NCBI RefSeq assembly: GCF_003443615.1
Contig: NZ_CP031967.1
Coordinates: 4,030,001-4,094,000 of the forward strand
From: Alteromonas sp. BL110
Lineage (GTDB): Bacteria; Pseudomonadota; Gammaproteobacteria; Enterobacterales; Alteromonadaceae
Direction: 5' to 3'
Length of the DNA stretch: 64,000 nt
Under the pieces are notes generated by a model. That model was given only the letters and a program-made list of their open reading frames with translations. It was not told where the DNA came from and did not search any database. The translations under genes were made by a program, and so were the position numbers. Below are positions 1 to 7,802 of this stretch, piece after piece. The stretch's first letter is position 1; every line of letters begins with the position of its first letter.

Positions 1-1
1 T

Positions 2-133
2 GGCAAAAAGCGTATGGCGAAACCTGTTAAAACCAATGCTAAAAAGCGTGTTGATACCATGACTGGTGAAGATATCGGAATGGTGCCTGTTAAACGCAAA
101 CCAAGAAAAACGCTGCCGGATGACGACGAGTAA
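2..133 (+). CDS. 3' end of an unidentified basic protein (partial)
   Basis: An open frame enters from the left edge and ends at a TAA at 131-133. The visible 43-residue tail is very rich in Lys and Arg, has several Pro, and ends in the acidic stretch DDDE. It shows no domain signature, so no function is assigned. The start lies outside the window. Confidence 0.6.
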   Translation, partial: GKKRMAKPVKTNAKKRVDTMTGEDIGMVPVKRKPRKTLPDDDE

Positions 134-166
134 AACAACGTTCAATAATTAATAACTAATCAATTT

Positions 167-197
167 GCCGCTATCATAGACTAACTTTAATAGCGGC
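167..197. terminator. Possible hairpin downstream of the first gene
   Basis: GCCGCTAT (167-174) and ATAGCGGC (190-197) are 8-bp inverted arms around a 15-nt loop. It lies 33 bases after the stop of the partial gene. No clear T-run follows, so it is only a weak terminator candidate. Confidence 0.3.
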
Positions 198-371
198 GGT
201 CATCGCTTCATTTATTCTTACCGCACATTCTCTTACATACTTTCTCTGTAATCGCATCGCGATACATGCTTTAATTTCAAAATGTAGCGTGTTGTCATCC
301 TGCAGCGTTATTACTTACCCTAATTACCTTTAAGGCTTTTAAAGCCTTTCTTTAAAACGGATTTTATAAAC

Positions 372-905
372 ATGAAAGCAATAAAACTCATTTCAATATT
401 ACTCATTGCTGTACTCATTATTTCCGTACTTTTTTATGAAAAAATAATTGCGAGTGTATTATTGCCTCAATACATTGAATGGGCGCATGAAACAGATCTA
501 AAAGGGCTTGAAGTCGGTGTACCGTTAAACGAAAAGGAAAGGTTACTTGCATCAAAAATAGGTGTTAAACACCCCGAGAAAGTAAGAATTGTATACGTTG
601 ATGCAGTACCTTATCCCTATGAAAACTTTGCTTTAAAGGTATTTGGTGAAGCAGTTGGACTTGTGGGCGAAGGTATCATTAACAACGCACAAGTCTTTGG
701 TTATTCAATTTACGCGCGTAAAGGCTTTGTACTTAATAGACCAAAACTAGCCCATGAGTTGGTCCACGTATTACAAATTGAAAGAGCTAGCTTAGACGAC
801 GTTGTCACCCAGCATTTCTTTGACATGGCTGAGTACGGATACGACAATGCGCCACTAGAAGTCGAAGCAGCAAAAGCTAATATAAATTACAGTGCAGACT
901 GGTAG
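372..905 (+). CDS. Small membrane-anchored protein with a zincin-like HELVH motif
   Basis: This 177-residue protein has one hydrophobic N-terminal segment (about residues 5-30), a signal anchor or uncleaved signal. Near the C-terminus it carries H128-E-L-V-H132, and a later Pro-Leu-Glu-Val-Glu-Ala stretch (around residues 161-166) that could supply the third zinc ligand, as in DUF4157-like putative metallopeptidases. The catalytic part would face the periplasm. The ATG follows an A-rich leader without a strong Shine-Dalgarno sequence. It stands alone, on the opposite strand from the island that follows. Peptidase activity is inferred from the motif only; it could be an inactive relative. Confidence 0.6.
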   Translation: MKAIKLISILLIAVLIISVLFYEKIIASVLLPQYIEWAHETDLKGLEVGVPLNEKERLLASKIGVKHPEKVRIVYVDAVPYPYENFALKVFGEAVGLVGEGIINNAQVFGYSIYARKGFVLNRPKLAHELVHVLQIERASLDDVVTQHFFDMAEYGYDNAPLEVEAAKANINYSADW

Positions 906-1039
906 CCTTTACTAGGTAGTTTAGTTTTTTTAGCTTCGTTCAATGTGTAGATTCATCTGTTGAACCTTAAAGTTCTGCTATAGACAAGGAGCAGACGGTC
1001 AAATCAAGCAAAAGCATTATATGTACTGGCTCAGACTTG

Positions 1040-1079
1040 ATCTGACAGTTACCCGTTTTTTCAGGTGCCGCTGTCAGAT
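1040..1079. repeat. Inverted repeat at the left edge of the defence-like island
   Basis: ATCTGACAG (1040-1048) and CTGTCAGAT (1071-1079) are perfect 9-bp inverted arms separated by 22 bases. A third partial arm, TCAGA, lies at 1031-1035. It sits 22 bases beyond the stop codon of the minus-strand zinc-ribbon gene. It may be a terminator-like structure or the remnant of a mobile-element end. No transposase is adjacent. Confidence 0.45.
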
Positions 1080-1100
1080 TAGATTTGAGCTAGATTCTTC

Positions 1101-2126
1101 TCAGCTGTTAACACCAAGCGATTTTGCATCGCTACACCCCTCTTCAATACCGATAGACAACTTCTCCAAACACACCAGTAGGTTTTCTACATCGAAAGCT
1201 GAAATGACTAAGCGCTGGCCTTCTTTATATTTGTTATCACCTGATTTATGAATATACTTCTCGTCCACAATCCCTTCATTGTGGGCAAGTAAATGGCGCT
1301 TTTGATATAGAATTCGTAGTAAATTGATTTCATCTTTACTGAGCCATTCATCAAAACCTTTTTGAACTGCCTTTCCCCAAAGCTCACTAGCTTGTTCTAA
1401 ACGCTGAAAAGCGTTGAACGGCGCCTTTCCAAAAATGTCATACATACCTTCACAATATTTCTGGAAGGCAACTACTCCGTCACTAATACATGTCTCAATC
1501 AGCGATCTGCACGTTAACTCGGCTTCATCTTTGCCTGCCGTCTCGGTTATCGCCTGCTTAACAATACCGACACTATCTTTCTTAGCCCGAATTTTCCGTA
1601 ATGAGTCTCTAAACGTACGAGTTACTGAGTTGTGGCCACATGCGGGGCAGAAGTATGCGCTACCTACAACAGAAAATCTGGATTCGCAGCTTTCACATTG
1701 AATTTCTAATTGCATTAGGTCCGCAGCCTTTGCTGGGATAGTATGTGTTCTGTTAAGCCCGCCAGTAACTTTCATTGATATTGAGATAAAGCTATTTTTC
1801 GGTTGACTCCTATTGAACTTTTGAGCACAAGAACGGAGTGAGTTATGAATTTTCCCTTGCATTACGGCAAAAGCCTCAGCTTTAGCATGTTCGACTTGTT
1901 CAATAGTTAACCACTGATCGGAGGGAGCTTCATAACGACAAAACGGACACCATACTGCTTCGTCTTTAAAGATATCAGCCCAGTCTTTTTCATTGACTTT
2001 AAAAATGAATTCACAATCTTCATTGGGGCATTGTTTGTCAATATACCCCTTCTCGTCTGATTCGATTGCTACAGATACCGACTGACCATTCATCCGTTCC
2101 ATTTCTTTTATCAAATCTTCAAACAT
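1101..2126 (-). CDS. Double zinc-ribbon protein with a HEPN-like Rx4H motif
   Basis: This is a 341-residue soluble protein of unknown function. Two Cys4 zinc ribbons are visible: C33/C38 with C60/C63, and C144/C147 with C160/C163. The C-terminal third is helical and contains R277-H-L-L-A-H282, the Rx4H signature of HEPN ribonucleases, in the typical setting of a helix followed by an Asn-Glu. The architecture suggests a nucleic-acid-binding module joined to a HEPN toxin-like domain; the ribonuclease role is inference. It is the last gene of the minus-strand island, 121 bp after the Swt1-like HEPN gene, and its ATG is preceded by AAAGGG. No two-transmembrane or kinase partner is fused to it. 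Confidence 0.55.
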   Translation of the reverse strand: MFEDLIKEMERMNGQSVSVAIESDEKGYIDKQCPNEDCEFIFKVNEKDWADIFKDEAVWCPFCRYEAPSDQWLTIEQVEHAKAEAFAVMQGKIHNSLRSCAQKFNRSQPKNSFISISMKVTGGLNRTHTIPAKAADLMQLEIQCESCESRFSVVGSAYFCPACGHNSVTRTFRDSLRKIRAKKDSVGIVKQAITETAGKDEAELTCRSLIETCISDGVVAFQKYCEGMYDIFGKAPFNAFQRLEQASELWGKAVQKGFDEWLSKDEINLLRILYQKRHLLAHNEGIVDEKYIHKSGDNKYKEGQRLVISAFDVENLLVCLEKLSIGIEEGCSDAKSLGVNS

Positions 2127-2247
2127 GGTAAATCCCTTTTAATTGCATAGCTCCCAAATACCGGGCTCAAAGAGTTTGGCTATGATTGGTGTGGCACGAA
2201 CCAAACCAAGCTTATTAGTCCGCCGTTGATTTGTTTCTTATATCACC

Positions 2248-3030
2248 TTATTCACTAGGTAAGACGTTATATCTAAATTGGACGTAATCATCAAAATTTG
2301 AGTAAGCATGATAATCTCGGTTTGTTTTTACGCATATTTGAATATCACAACATCTACCTATATCAGACTGGATAAAAGTTATTGTTCTACTATTTTTGTT
2401 ACTCCAATTCTTAGAGCCTATTCGTGCGATAGAGTACTGTAATACTTCACCCAATGGGTCAGTAGAGTATCCCGAAAGCTCTATTTCGTCTCCAACTCTA
2501 ACGGTTTCATTTGAAACTACCATTTGAGCATATCTTGGGTTTGCAACAGTGTTACCTAGAGAATCACTTGCAGCTTCTATTACCGGAAAGTAATCATCAG
2601 CATCTTCTTTTTTACCCCTAAACTTCATAATTCTTGTCCTTAATTCACCAGATATACCAAGGATAAGGTGTTTTTGATATTCTAATAAATCTCTTCTATG
2701 GGCATTGGGATCTCTTAACTTTTCAAGTTCAGTTAAAAAGATATCCACTGTTTTTTTATCTTTAAAAGCTAGCTGGACCTCTCCGTCCCAGTTCTTTGCA
2801 ATCAAAGTTTTGAGGTCGTAGAAATCTGCGTAATATAGTATTCGACTCTCTAGTGCAGATCCCGATAACCTTTTATTTTCAACTTCTTGTCTTTCTAGCC
2901 ACTTTTTTTTTCGGTCTTCAGAAATCTTAATACGATTAATCCAACCTGAACCATACTTTCTAACAAAAACGAACTCGAGAAAGTCTCTTATAGAGTTTTC
3001 AACTAATGTTAAATCTTTACTGATGTCCAA
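2248..3030 (-). CDS. Swt1-like HEPN protein with C-terminal Ig-like segment
   Basis: The N-terminal about 140 residues resemble Swt1-like HEPN domains. They include a helix with a Tyr-Gly-x-x-Trp motif and the active-site signature R-D-P-N-A-H (R106 and H111 from the start used here), followed by a long helix. The C-terminal about 100 residues are beta-rich and read like a bacterial Ig/PKD-type domain (VRVGDEIELSG, then alternating strands). I chose the TTG at 3030-3028 because AAAGG lies 7 bases upstream. An in-frame TTG at 3072 would extend the protein by 14 residues but runs through a hairpin. HEPN domains of this family usually act as RNases in defence or toxin-antitoxin modules; that role is inferred here. 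Confidence 0.6.
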   Translation of the reverse strand: MDISKDLTLVENSIRDFLEFVFVRKYGSGWINRIKISEDRKKKWLERQEVENKRLSGSALESRILYYADFYDLKTLIAKNWDGEVQLAFKDKKTVDIFLTELEKLRDPNAHRRDLLEYQKHLILGISGELRTRIMKFRGKKEDADDYFPVIEAASDSLGNTVANPRYAQMVVSNETVRVGDEIELSGYSTDPLGEVLQYSIARIGSKNWSNKNSRTITFIQSDIGRCCDIQICVKTNRDYHAYSNFDDYVQFRYNVLPSE

Positions 3031-3048
3031 AACTAAACCTTTGAGGTG

Positions 3049-3117
3049 ATATAACACCGCACTCTGCTGCAAATTTGAAGCGAAGCGGAAAATTTGTCCG
3101 GCAGGAGTGCCTTATTA
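3049..3117 (-). other. attC-like imperfect hairpin between two island genes
   Basis: On the plus strand GCACTC (3059-3064) pairs with GAGTGC (3105-3110), CTGC (3067-3070) with GCAG (3101-3104), and AAATTT (3071-3076) with AAATTT (3090-3095). The bulges between the stems are unequal. On the minus strand the structure ends in GTTATAT just before the ribosome-binding site of the HEPN gene, and the opposite flank (TAATAA) can pair with it. Unequal bulges and an end close to GTTRRRY resemble an integron recombination site. A transcription-attenuating hairpin is the alternative. Confidence 0.35.
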
Positions 3118-3528
3118 AGCATCGCCAATCTTGTAGTAGGATCTAAGTATATTCCCAATCTCTTCTCTACTTTCAGCGATTTCAATCATATTTTTGTCAC
3201 TCGTAAATCTTTTTTCTTCACGAATGTAAGATTCTGTATTTTCTTTTAACTTGCCAAACAGCTTAATTACTACAAAACCCAATATACTTGAGCTGCCAGT
3301 AACAAAAACCTCAATGCCTTTCTTGACTGAGGCAATTTCATCTCCTGACGTAAGAGTCATTACGGAGTTGTACACGCCGAAGGCAGCTAGCCCACTAAGT
3401 ATCACAGCTAACGCAAGAAGAATGATAATTTGAGGAATACTAGTTATGCGCCAAGATTTTTGGTCTGCTATAATATCCTCGATAACTTTAGTGCGTAAAG
3501 CCGAAAGTTCGTTAGCCGGAAGTGTCAT
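3115..3528 (-). CDS. Two-transmembrane protein, probable SLATT-type partner
   Basis: This 137-residue protein has two hydrophobic segments (about residues 28-53 and 70-90) separated by a short loop, then a charged, probably helical C-terminal tail. Its ATG overlaps the stop of the upstream DUF4231-like gene in an ATGA arrangement, which implies translational coupling and perhaps a hetero-oligomer. The layout (short N-terminal helix, two membrane helices, C-terminal coil) is that of SLATT proteins, which are predicted to be pore-forming effectors in nucleotide-signalling and defence loci. I see no conserved motif that fixes the family, so the assignment rests on topology and neighbours. Confidence 0.55.
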   Translation of the reverse strand: MTLPANELSALRTKVIEDIIADQKSWRITSIPQIIILLALAVILSGLAAFGVYNSVMTLTSGDEIASVKKGIEVFVTGSSSILGFVVIKLFGKLKENTESYIREEKRFTSDKNMIEIAESREEIGNILRSYYKIGDA

Positions 3529-3977
3529 AGGCGATCACCCCTCTTTTCACCAACAAACCATTTTGATCTCTCACTATTTATTATTGACTCAACACGCTCG
3601 ATGTAGGATCTGATTCTTTCTTCTTCGTCTAGTCTAGAATACTCTCCCATTTCCATCCAAAACGAGAGCTGTTCGCGGTGGACCTGCTCTATTATAAGGC
3701 GATACTGCTGCCACTGAGAGTCAAAGTTTGATATTTGCATCAAGCTAGTAATCACCAAAGCCAGCATAGAAAGCACTCCACCCAGCAACGATATGGAAAA
3801 GCTAAAATTGTCTAGATAGTTCGGGAATAAAAACAGAATAGGCAATATAGCCAGAATAAGTGTTTGAAGCATCCTTAATAAAAGAAACTTCTTCTTTGCA
3901 GTCATTGCCTTGTGCTCAAACCACATTAAATGCTCTCGGAGCCTATGCTCATATTCTTTTAAAATTTCAGGCTTCAT
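3525..3977 (-). CDS. DUF4231/SLATT-like two-transmembrane protein
   Basis: This 150-residue protein starts with an amphipathic helix carrying a Trp-Phe-x-x-Lys-Ala stretch. Two membrane segments follow (about residues 34-52 and 58-82), then a conserved-looking helix with Trp-x-x-Tyr-Arg and a following Glu, typical of DUF4231 members of the SLATT superfamily. SLATT proteins are thought to form membrane pores that kill or arrest an infected cell when a sensor partner is triggered. It heads the cluster of SLATT pair, HEPN and zinc-ribbon HEPN genes and overlaps the next gene by 4 bases. ATG start, with GTGGAAA upstream. Confidence 0.6.
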   Translation of the reverse strand: MKPEILKEYEHRLREHLMWFEHKAMTAKKKFLLLRMLQTLILAILPILFLFPNYLDNFSFSISLLGGVLSMLALVITSLMQISNFDSQWQQYRLIIEQVHREQLSFWMEMGEYSRLDEEERIRSYIERVESIINSERSKWFVGEKRGDRL

Positions 3978-4457
3978 AATATTTCCACTTCAGAATTTCT
4001 TGTTGCCTAACAATTAAATACAGCGCAATTTGCGCGTTTTTCTGCCAACGCATCGCTTACTTTTTTACTTCCACTATTAATACCAAACTAACTATCACAT
4101 TGCTACAACATGGAAAATTGGCGATCTGAATAAAGTGTTTAAGTACAAAAACGCTCGATTGGCTAGTTTTCCAGAATATAGGGGAAGGGCTACTATAACT
4201 GTATATCCAGACAAGCACTTAGCTCTCAACAATGAAAATACTGTGGTCAGCTATGGCACTTAAAGCAGAAAATTGATATCAGTCGTGGGAATGTCAGAAA
4301 TTCGCGCGTTAACACAATAAAGTAATCAATACGCCAACTTCCGCTTTACGTACAGTAGAGAATGTTAGATTTGGTTTTTGTCTAACTCTGAAACTGTCGG
4401 GTTAAATGGCAACCAATCGAACATAGTAATATTTTTCTTACTAGGTCAAGCCTGCTT
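3978..4457. other. 480-bp intergenic stretch with motif remnants
   Basis: It separates the ApeA-like gene from the SLATT pair. Near 4005-4011 the minus strand reads GTTAGGC, a match to the integron GTTRRRY core, 28 bases before the SLATT start. GCGCAATTTGCGC (4023-4035) is palindromic. GTTAGA (4363-4368) and TCTAAC (4381-4386) are inverted. The plus strand holds an open stretch of about 60 codons from 4084 to the stop at 4261-4263 without a convincing start, possibly a decayed gene end. It probably also carries the promoter of the downstream genes, but no clear -35/-10 pair was recognised. Confidence 0.4.
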
Positions 4458-5915
4458 TTAAGATTTTCTTTTTAGTTTATCTTTCAGCATACGAAGGTCA
4501 CCAATGATGGTTTCTTCTAAAAAGTGCATTTTGTGCCCTTCATTCCAAATTTTAATATTTTCACCTGACCATCCATTTTCAATTAATTCACTCCAGCCGT
4601 AAATGTACTCAAGTGTGTCGATAAATAAACTCTGAAATTCAAAAGGATCTACCTTTTTAAATAGATTATCTTTCTGTGAACCGTGAACAAAGAAGTTTCT
4701 AACTAAGATGGCTTTACGGACAATATATCTTAAGTCATCCGCGCTCAAAGGTCTTGTTGTCAGATGCTCTTCTAATATACTTATACGCTCGAAAATCCTA
4801 TCTTTTAGGGACTTATCAGATATTTTTGATATCGAATGAAGTAAAGATTGTTTAATAGCTTCAAAGTTCTCGAGGTCTGTTTTAATTCTTGATTTAAGGT
4901 TTTCAAGAAGCTCGGGGGAACCTTCAGGTAGCTTGTTCTTTTCTTCACCTATGATCTTAGGGAATATATCGAAGAGGTTTGCTACAGCAATAAGCCTGCT
5001 AGGTGAATAGTCTTCTTGGAAGTATGAGCCATAGAAACTGTATCTAACAGTATCTCTATCTTCTTTATCAAACCAATTTTTGAGGATGCGCAAGAACTCT
5101 TCGCTATTTATATCAACTAAAGGGTCTGAAGCGAATCTGTCTTTCTTATCTTCGCCCCAGTAGTAATTACTATGGAATACCAATAATTCTTGGTGTTCAT
5201 CTTCGCAGTCTTTTTTTAAACAAATCTCTCCAAAGTGAAGGTTAGAACCACTAACGAATCGCATGAACAATGAAAGTTTGTAGGCTCTTTCGAAAGCTTC
5301 CTCTAATAATAAAGGCTCTTCAAAATTGATATTCACTACTACTTTATTTTTAATGCTCACACCGTTGATGCTATAGCCTCCGCCAGTGCTTACGCAGTTG
5401 CTCGCACTAACTCTCCCAATCTTTGTCTCCTGATTGAAGATTTCAAAATTCCCGTCAAAGTAAGCTATTACAGCTCCCTCATTTGGTTCTAATTCTTCAT
5501 GGTATTCTTGTCTTTTTAAAGCTGATAGCAACTCATCGTTGGGGAAGTTGATGTAATCGAACCCACTGAGCCTGGGGATCATGCGCTCTGGGTTATCTAT
5601 AGTCAAAGAGATTGATTTGAATAAATCTTCGGAAGGGAGTATTTTACTAGTCCCAATTATCATTAAATGTGAATATATTTTTGCATTAAAGGATGTTTTC
5701 TTGTCGAATATGTGTCGACCAGTATTCCCTAAACAATTTATAAGTGAAATATACTTTCCTTCAGACGTTTTTCCATATATGTCTGAGTGACTTTCTACAT
5801 TGAAAAACTCGGATGACCAGCAATTGAATTCTTTTGACCCATCTTCTGTATTGAGTATTCCCGATACATTATCATTGCTACCAACTTGGAAGCTGCCCTT
5901 AATAATTTCTTTCAC
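4458..5915 (-). CDS. ApeA-like anti-phage HEPN protein
   Basis: The first about 330 residues read like the ApeA N-terminal domain: an opening beta-hairpin with GSFQVG and VSGIL, then the strand pair IYGKTSEGKYISLI. The C-terminal part is an all-helical HEPN domain with R406-N-F-F-V-H411, a perfect Rx4H motif, followed by Gly. ApeA proteins are single-gene abortive-infection factors whose HEPN domain is the predicted RNase. The length of 485 residues is normal for the family. The GTG start is supported by AAAGGG 8 bases upstream. It is the first gene of the minus-strand island and is separated from the SLATT pair by 480 bp, so it may be an independent defence gene. Confidence 0.75.
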   Translation of the reverse strand: MKEIIKGSFQVGSNDNVSGILNTEDGSKEFNCWSSEFFNVESHSDIYGKTSEGKYISLINCLGNTGRHIFDKKTSFNAKIYSHLMIIGTSKILPSEDLFKSISLTIDNPERMIPRLSGFDYINFPNDELLSALKRQEYHEELEPNEGAVIAYFDGNFEIFNQETKIGRVSASNCVSTGGGYSINGVSIKNKVVVNINFEEPLLLEEAFERAYKLSLFMRFVSGSNLHFGEICLKKDCEDEHQELLVFHSNYYWGEDKKDRFASDPLVDINSEEFLRILKNWFDKEDRDTVRYSFYGSYFQEDYSPSRLIAVANLFDIFPKIIGEEKNKLPEGSPELLENLKSRIKTDLENFEAIKQSLLHSISKISDKSLKDRIFERISILEEHLTTRPLSADDLRYIVRKAILVRNFFVHGSQKDNLFKKVDPFEFQSLFIDTLEYIYGWSELIENGWSGENIKIWNEGHKMHFLEETIIGDLRMLKDKLKRKS

Positions 5916-6357
5916 TAATTTATCCCTTTAGCGTAACCACTATTAGTCCGTTGCAGAAGGTTATTATCCTTTCACTTGCTTACAAATGTCATGTTCCATT
6001 TGAGAATCGGTAAGGAATGTTTCCAGTTAACATAGCGCAGCGAGTGGCAAACTTGATGTACGATACACAATTGCGCCTGAATCGCCACTAGTTCAGTAGA
6101 ATATCATAACTATATTTTTGAATAGAATCTGAGCCTGTGCTCCAACGTCTGCAATACGTACAAACCAGCCATCCCAGCCTAACATTCGTAAACTTAAATT
6201 TTGCCAACTCATACCAGCGCAAAATTCAAGCATAAAAAAGGGTGCTTTACAAAGCACCCTTTTTATCGTTTTCTTTTTGCGGTAACTATAAGCTTTAAGA
6301 CACACTCAACTGGAGCGTACACAAAGCTTTAGTGATGGTTTGCGTTACTAAGTAAAC
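5916..6357. other. 442-bp stretch upstream of the ApeA-like gene
   Basis: It holds the leader of the ApeA-like gene, a copy of TATTAGTCCG (5941-5950, also at 2213-2222), a GCCTAAC core-like heptamer (6177-6183) next to inverted arms around TTTTGC/GCAAAA, and the terminator at 6239-6265. A 70-codon minus-strand frame (6093-6305) runs straight through the terminator and is not taken as a gene. Confidence 0.4.
6239..6265 (-). terminator. Rho-independent terminator after the EF-hand gene
   Basis: AAAGGGTGCTTT and AAAGCACCCTTT form a strong hairpin with a very short loop and a T-run on both strands. It can end transcription of the trhO/EF-hand unit, and it marks the right border of the accessory island. 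Confidence 0.8.
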
Positions 6358-6600
6358 TTAGTACTCCCACCATCCTTCTTGCCACCACTCCAAAAACTCT
6401 TCAAAGTCGATGTAACCATCGTCGTTACTATCGATAAGCTTAAAGCCTTCTTGTACGTGGCTAGCTTTAGTCTTTGGTGAAATTACGGTTAGAAGCTCGA
6501 TGAACTCAGGTAAATCGATTTGGCCATTGCCATCACGATCGAAAAAGCTGAAGTCCTTTCTAATTTCTTCAATTTTAGATTCTGAAAGTTGAGTGCTCAC
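6358..6600 (-). CDS. Two-EF-hand calcium-binding protein
   Basis: This small acidic protein (80 residues) has two canonical EF-hand loops, DRDGNGQIDLPE and DSNDDGYIDFEE, each with the acidic ligands at loop positions 1, 3, 5 and 12. It has no signal peptide, so it is probably a cytosolic Ca2+ buffer or sensor; the target is unknown. I prefer the GTG at 6600, because AAGGA sits 6 bases upstream of it, while it directly abuts the alternative ATG at 6606. It lies about 60 bases after trhO on the same strand and is probably co-transcribed with it. Confidence 0.85.
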   Translation of the reverse strand: MSTQLSESKIEEIRKDFSFFDRDGNGQIDLPEFIELLTVISPKTKASHVQEGFKLIDSNDDGYIDFEEFLEWWQEGWWEY

Positions 6601-6658
6601 TCGCATTCCTTATATCAACTGCAATAAATACGAGTGTAACGCCCTTCTTTCTGACTGT

Positions 6659-7654
6659 CTACGCCTGATTTTCTTTTGCTTTAAGTGCGCGTAAACGTTG
6701 AGCTTCTGCTTTTTCCTTACGCTTTTGTTCCATGGTCAAACGCGCTTCGGTACCTACGTGTTCCTGCTGACGTTCTTTCGCTAGCTGAACCTGCTTTTCA
6801 CGTTCTCTAAAGCGAGCAATTTGATCGTCGGTATGTGTGCCGTAACAATGAGGGCAGCTTACGCCAGGCTCATACTTATCGCTTTGCTTATCTTCTTCAG
6901 TAATAGGGAGTCGACACGCGTAACACTGTTCGTAATGACTCTTTTCAAGGTCGTGGTTTACCGCAACGCGATTATCGAATACAAAGCAGTCGCCTTCCCA
7001 CATAGACTCTTCTTTCGGCACATCTTCAAGATACTGTAAAATACCGCCTTCTAAGTGATAAACCTCTTCAAAACCCTGCTCTTTCAAATACGCTGTAGAC
7101 TTTTCACAGCGAATGCCGCCAGTACAGAACATGGCTACTTTTTTGTTTTTTGACGGGTCGAGTTCTTTTTCTACGTATTCTGGGAATTCGCGAAACGTGT
7201 CGGTTTTAGGGTCAATGGCGTTTTTGAAAGTGCCAATTTCTATTTCATAACCGTTTCGGGTGTCAATAACGGTTACATCAGGGTCGCTTATTAGCGCATT
7301 CCAGTCTTTAGGCTTGACGTAAGTGCCTACAGTTTGGCGAGGGTCGATACCTTCAACGCCCATGGTTACGATTTCTTTTTTCAGCTTCACCTTAGTGCGA
7401 TAGAACGGCTGTTCGTCGTGAAGTGATTCTTTGCAAGAGATAGGATTGATGCGTTCATCGCTATTCAGATAAGCGAGCAATGCGTCGATTCCCTCGCGAG
7501 TACCTGAAACAGTGCCGTTGATGCCTTCGTGGGCAAGAAGAAGTGTACCTTTAATACCATTTGCTTCCATAGTTTCTAGAAGCGGCTGGCGGATTTCTTT
7601 AAAGTTTTCAAGCGCAACAAATTTATACATTGCGCATACAATATATTTAGACAT
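6659..7654 (-). CDS. trhO: tRNA uridine(34) hydroxylase TrhO (rhodanese family)
   Basis: TrhO (formerly YceA) adds the hydroxyl group that begins 5-carboxymethoxyuridine synthesis at tRNA position 34, using oxygen. The 331-residue protein has the N-terminal acylphosphatase-like domain ([10 protein letters not shown]), a rhodanese domain with the active-site loop CTGGIRCE, and a Cys-rich C-terminal part (CYACRLP, CPHCYG). A charged Lys/Glu/Arg-rich tail closes it. cmoM, which acts in the same modification pathway, lies elsewhere in this window (33.7-34.4 kb). ATG start at 7654. Confidence 0.93.
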   Translation of the reverse strand: MSKYIVCAMYKFVALENFKEIRQPLLETMEANGIKGTLLLAHEGINGTVSGTREGIDALLAYLNSDERINPISCKESLHDEQPFYRTKVKLKKEIVTMGVEGIDPRQTVGTYVKPKDWNALISDPDVTVIDTRNGYEIEIGTFKNAIDPKTDTFREFPEYVEKELDPSKNKKVAMFCTGGIRCEKSTAYLKEQGFEEVYHLEGGILQYLEDVPKEESMWEGDCFVFDNRVAVNHDLEKSHYEQCYACRLPITEEDKQSDKYEPGVSCPHCYGTHTDDQIARFREREKQVQLAKERQQEHVGTEARLTMEQKRKEKAEAQRLRALKAKENQA

Positions 7655-7802
7655 ATTTTAACCTTTGCTGATTGGAGCGTAAGACCAGTGCAAAAATGCG
7701 GCGCGGAATATAACAAAACTGAGCGTTAAAAACTAGAGCAGTTCACGTGAAGTGCTGATAAGTCGTTCTATTTCTTTATTTAAAGATTACGCAATTTTGA
7801 AT

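Noticed and set aside
1021..1251. 76-codon plus-strand ORF
   Set aside because: It overlaps the 3' end of the zinc-ribbon gene on the opposite strand and the inverted repeat at 1040-1079; no coding signature.
4363..4386. GTTAGAT and GTCTAAC as an integron attC site
   Set aside because: The two cores are only 10 bases apart in the wrong order, and no stem-loop with the right length lies between proper cores.
6093..6305. 70-codon minus-strand ORF
   Set aside because: It runs through a strong rho-independent terminator hairpin, has no Shine-Dalgarno sequence and no recognisable protein features.
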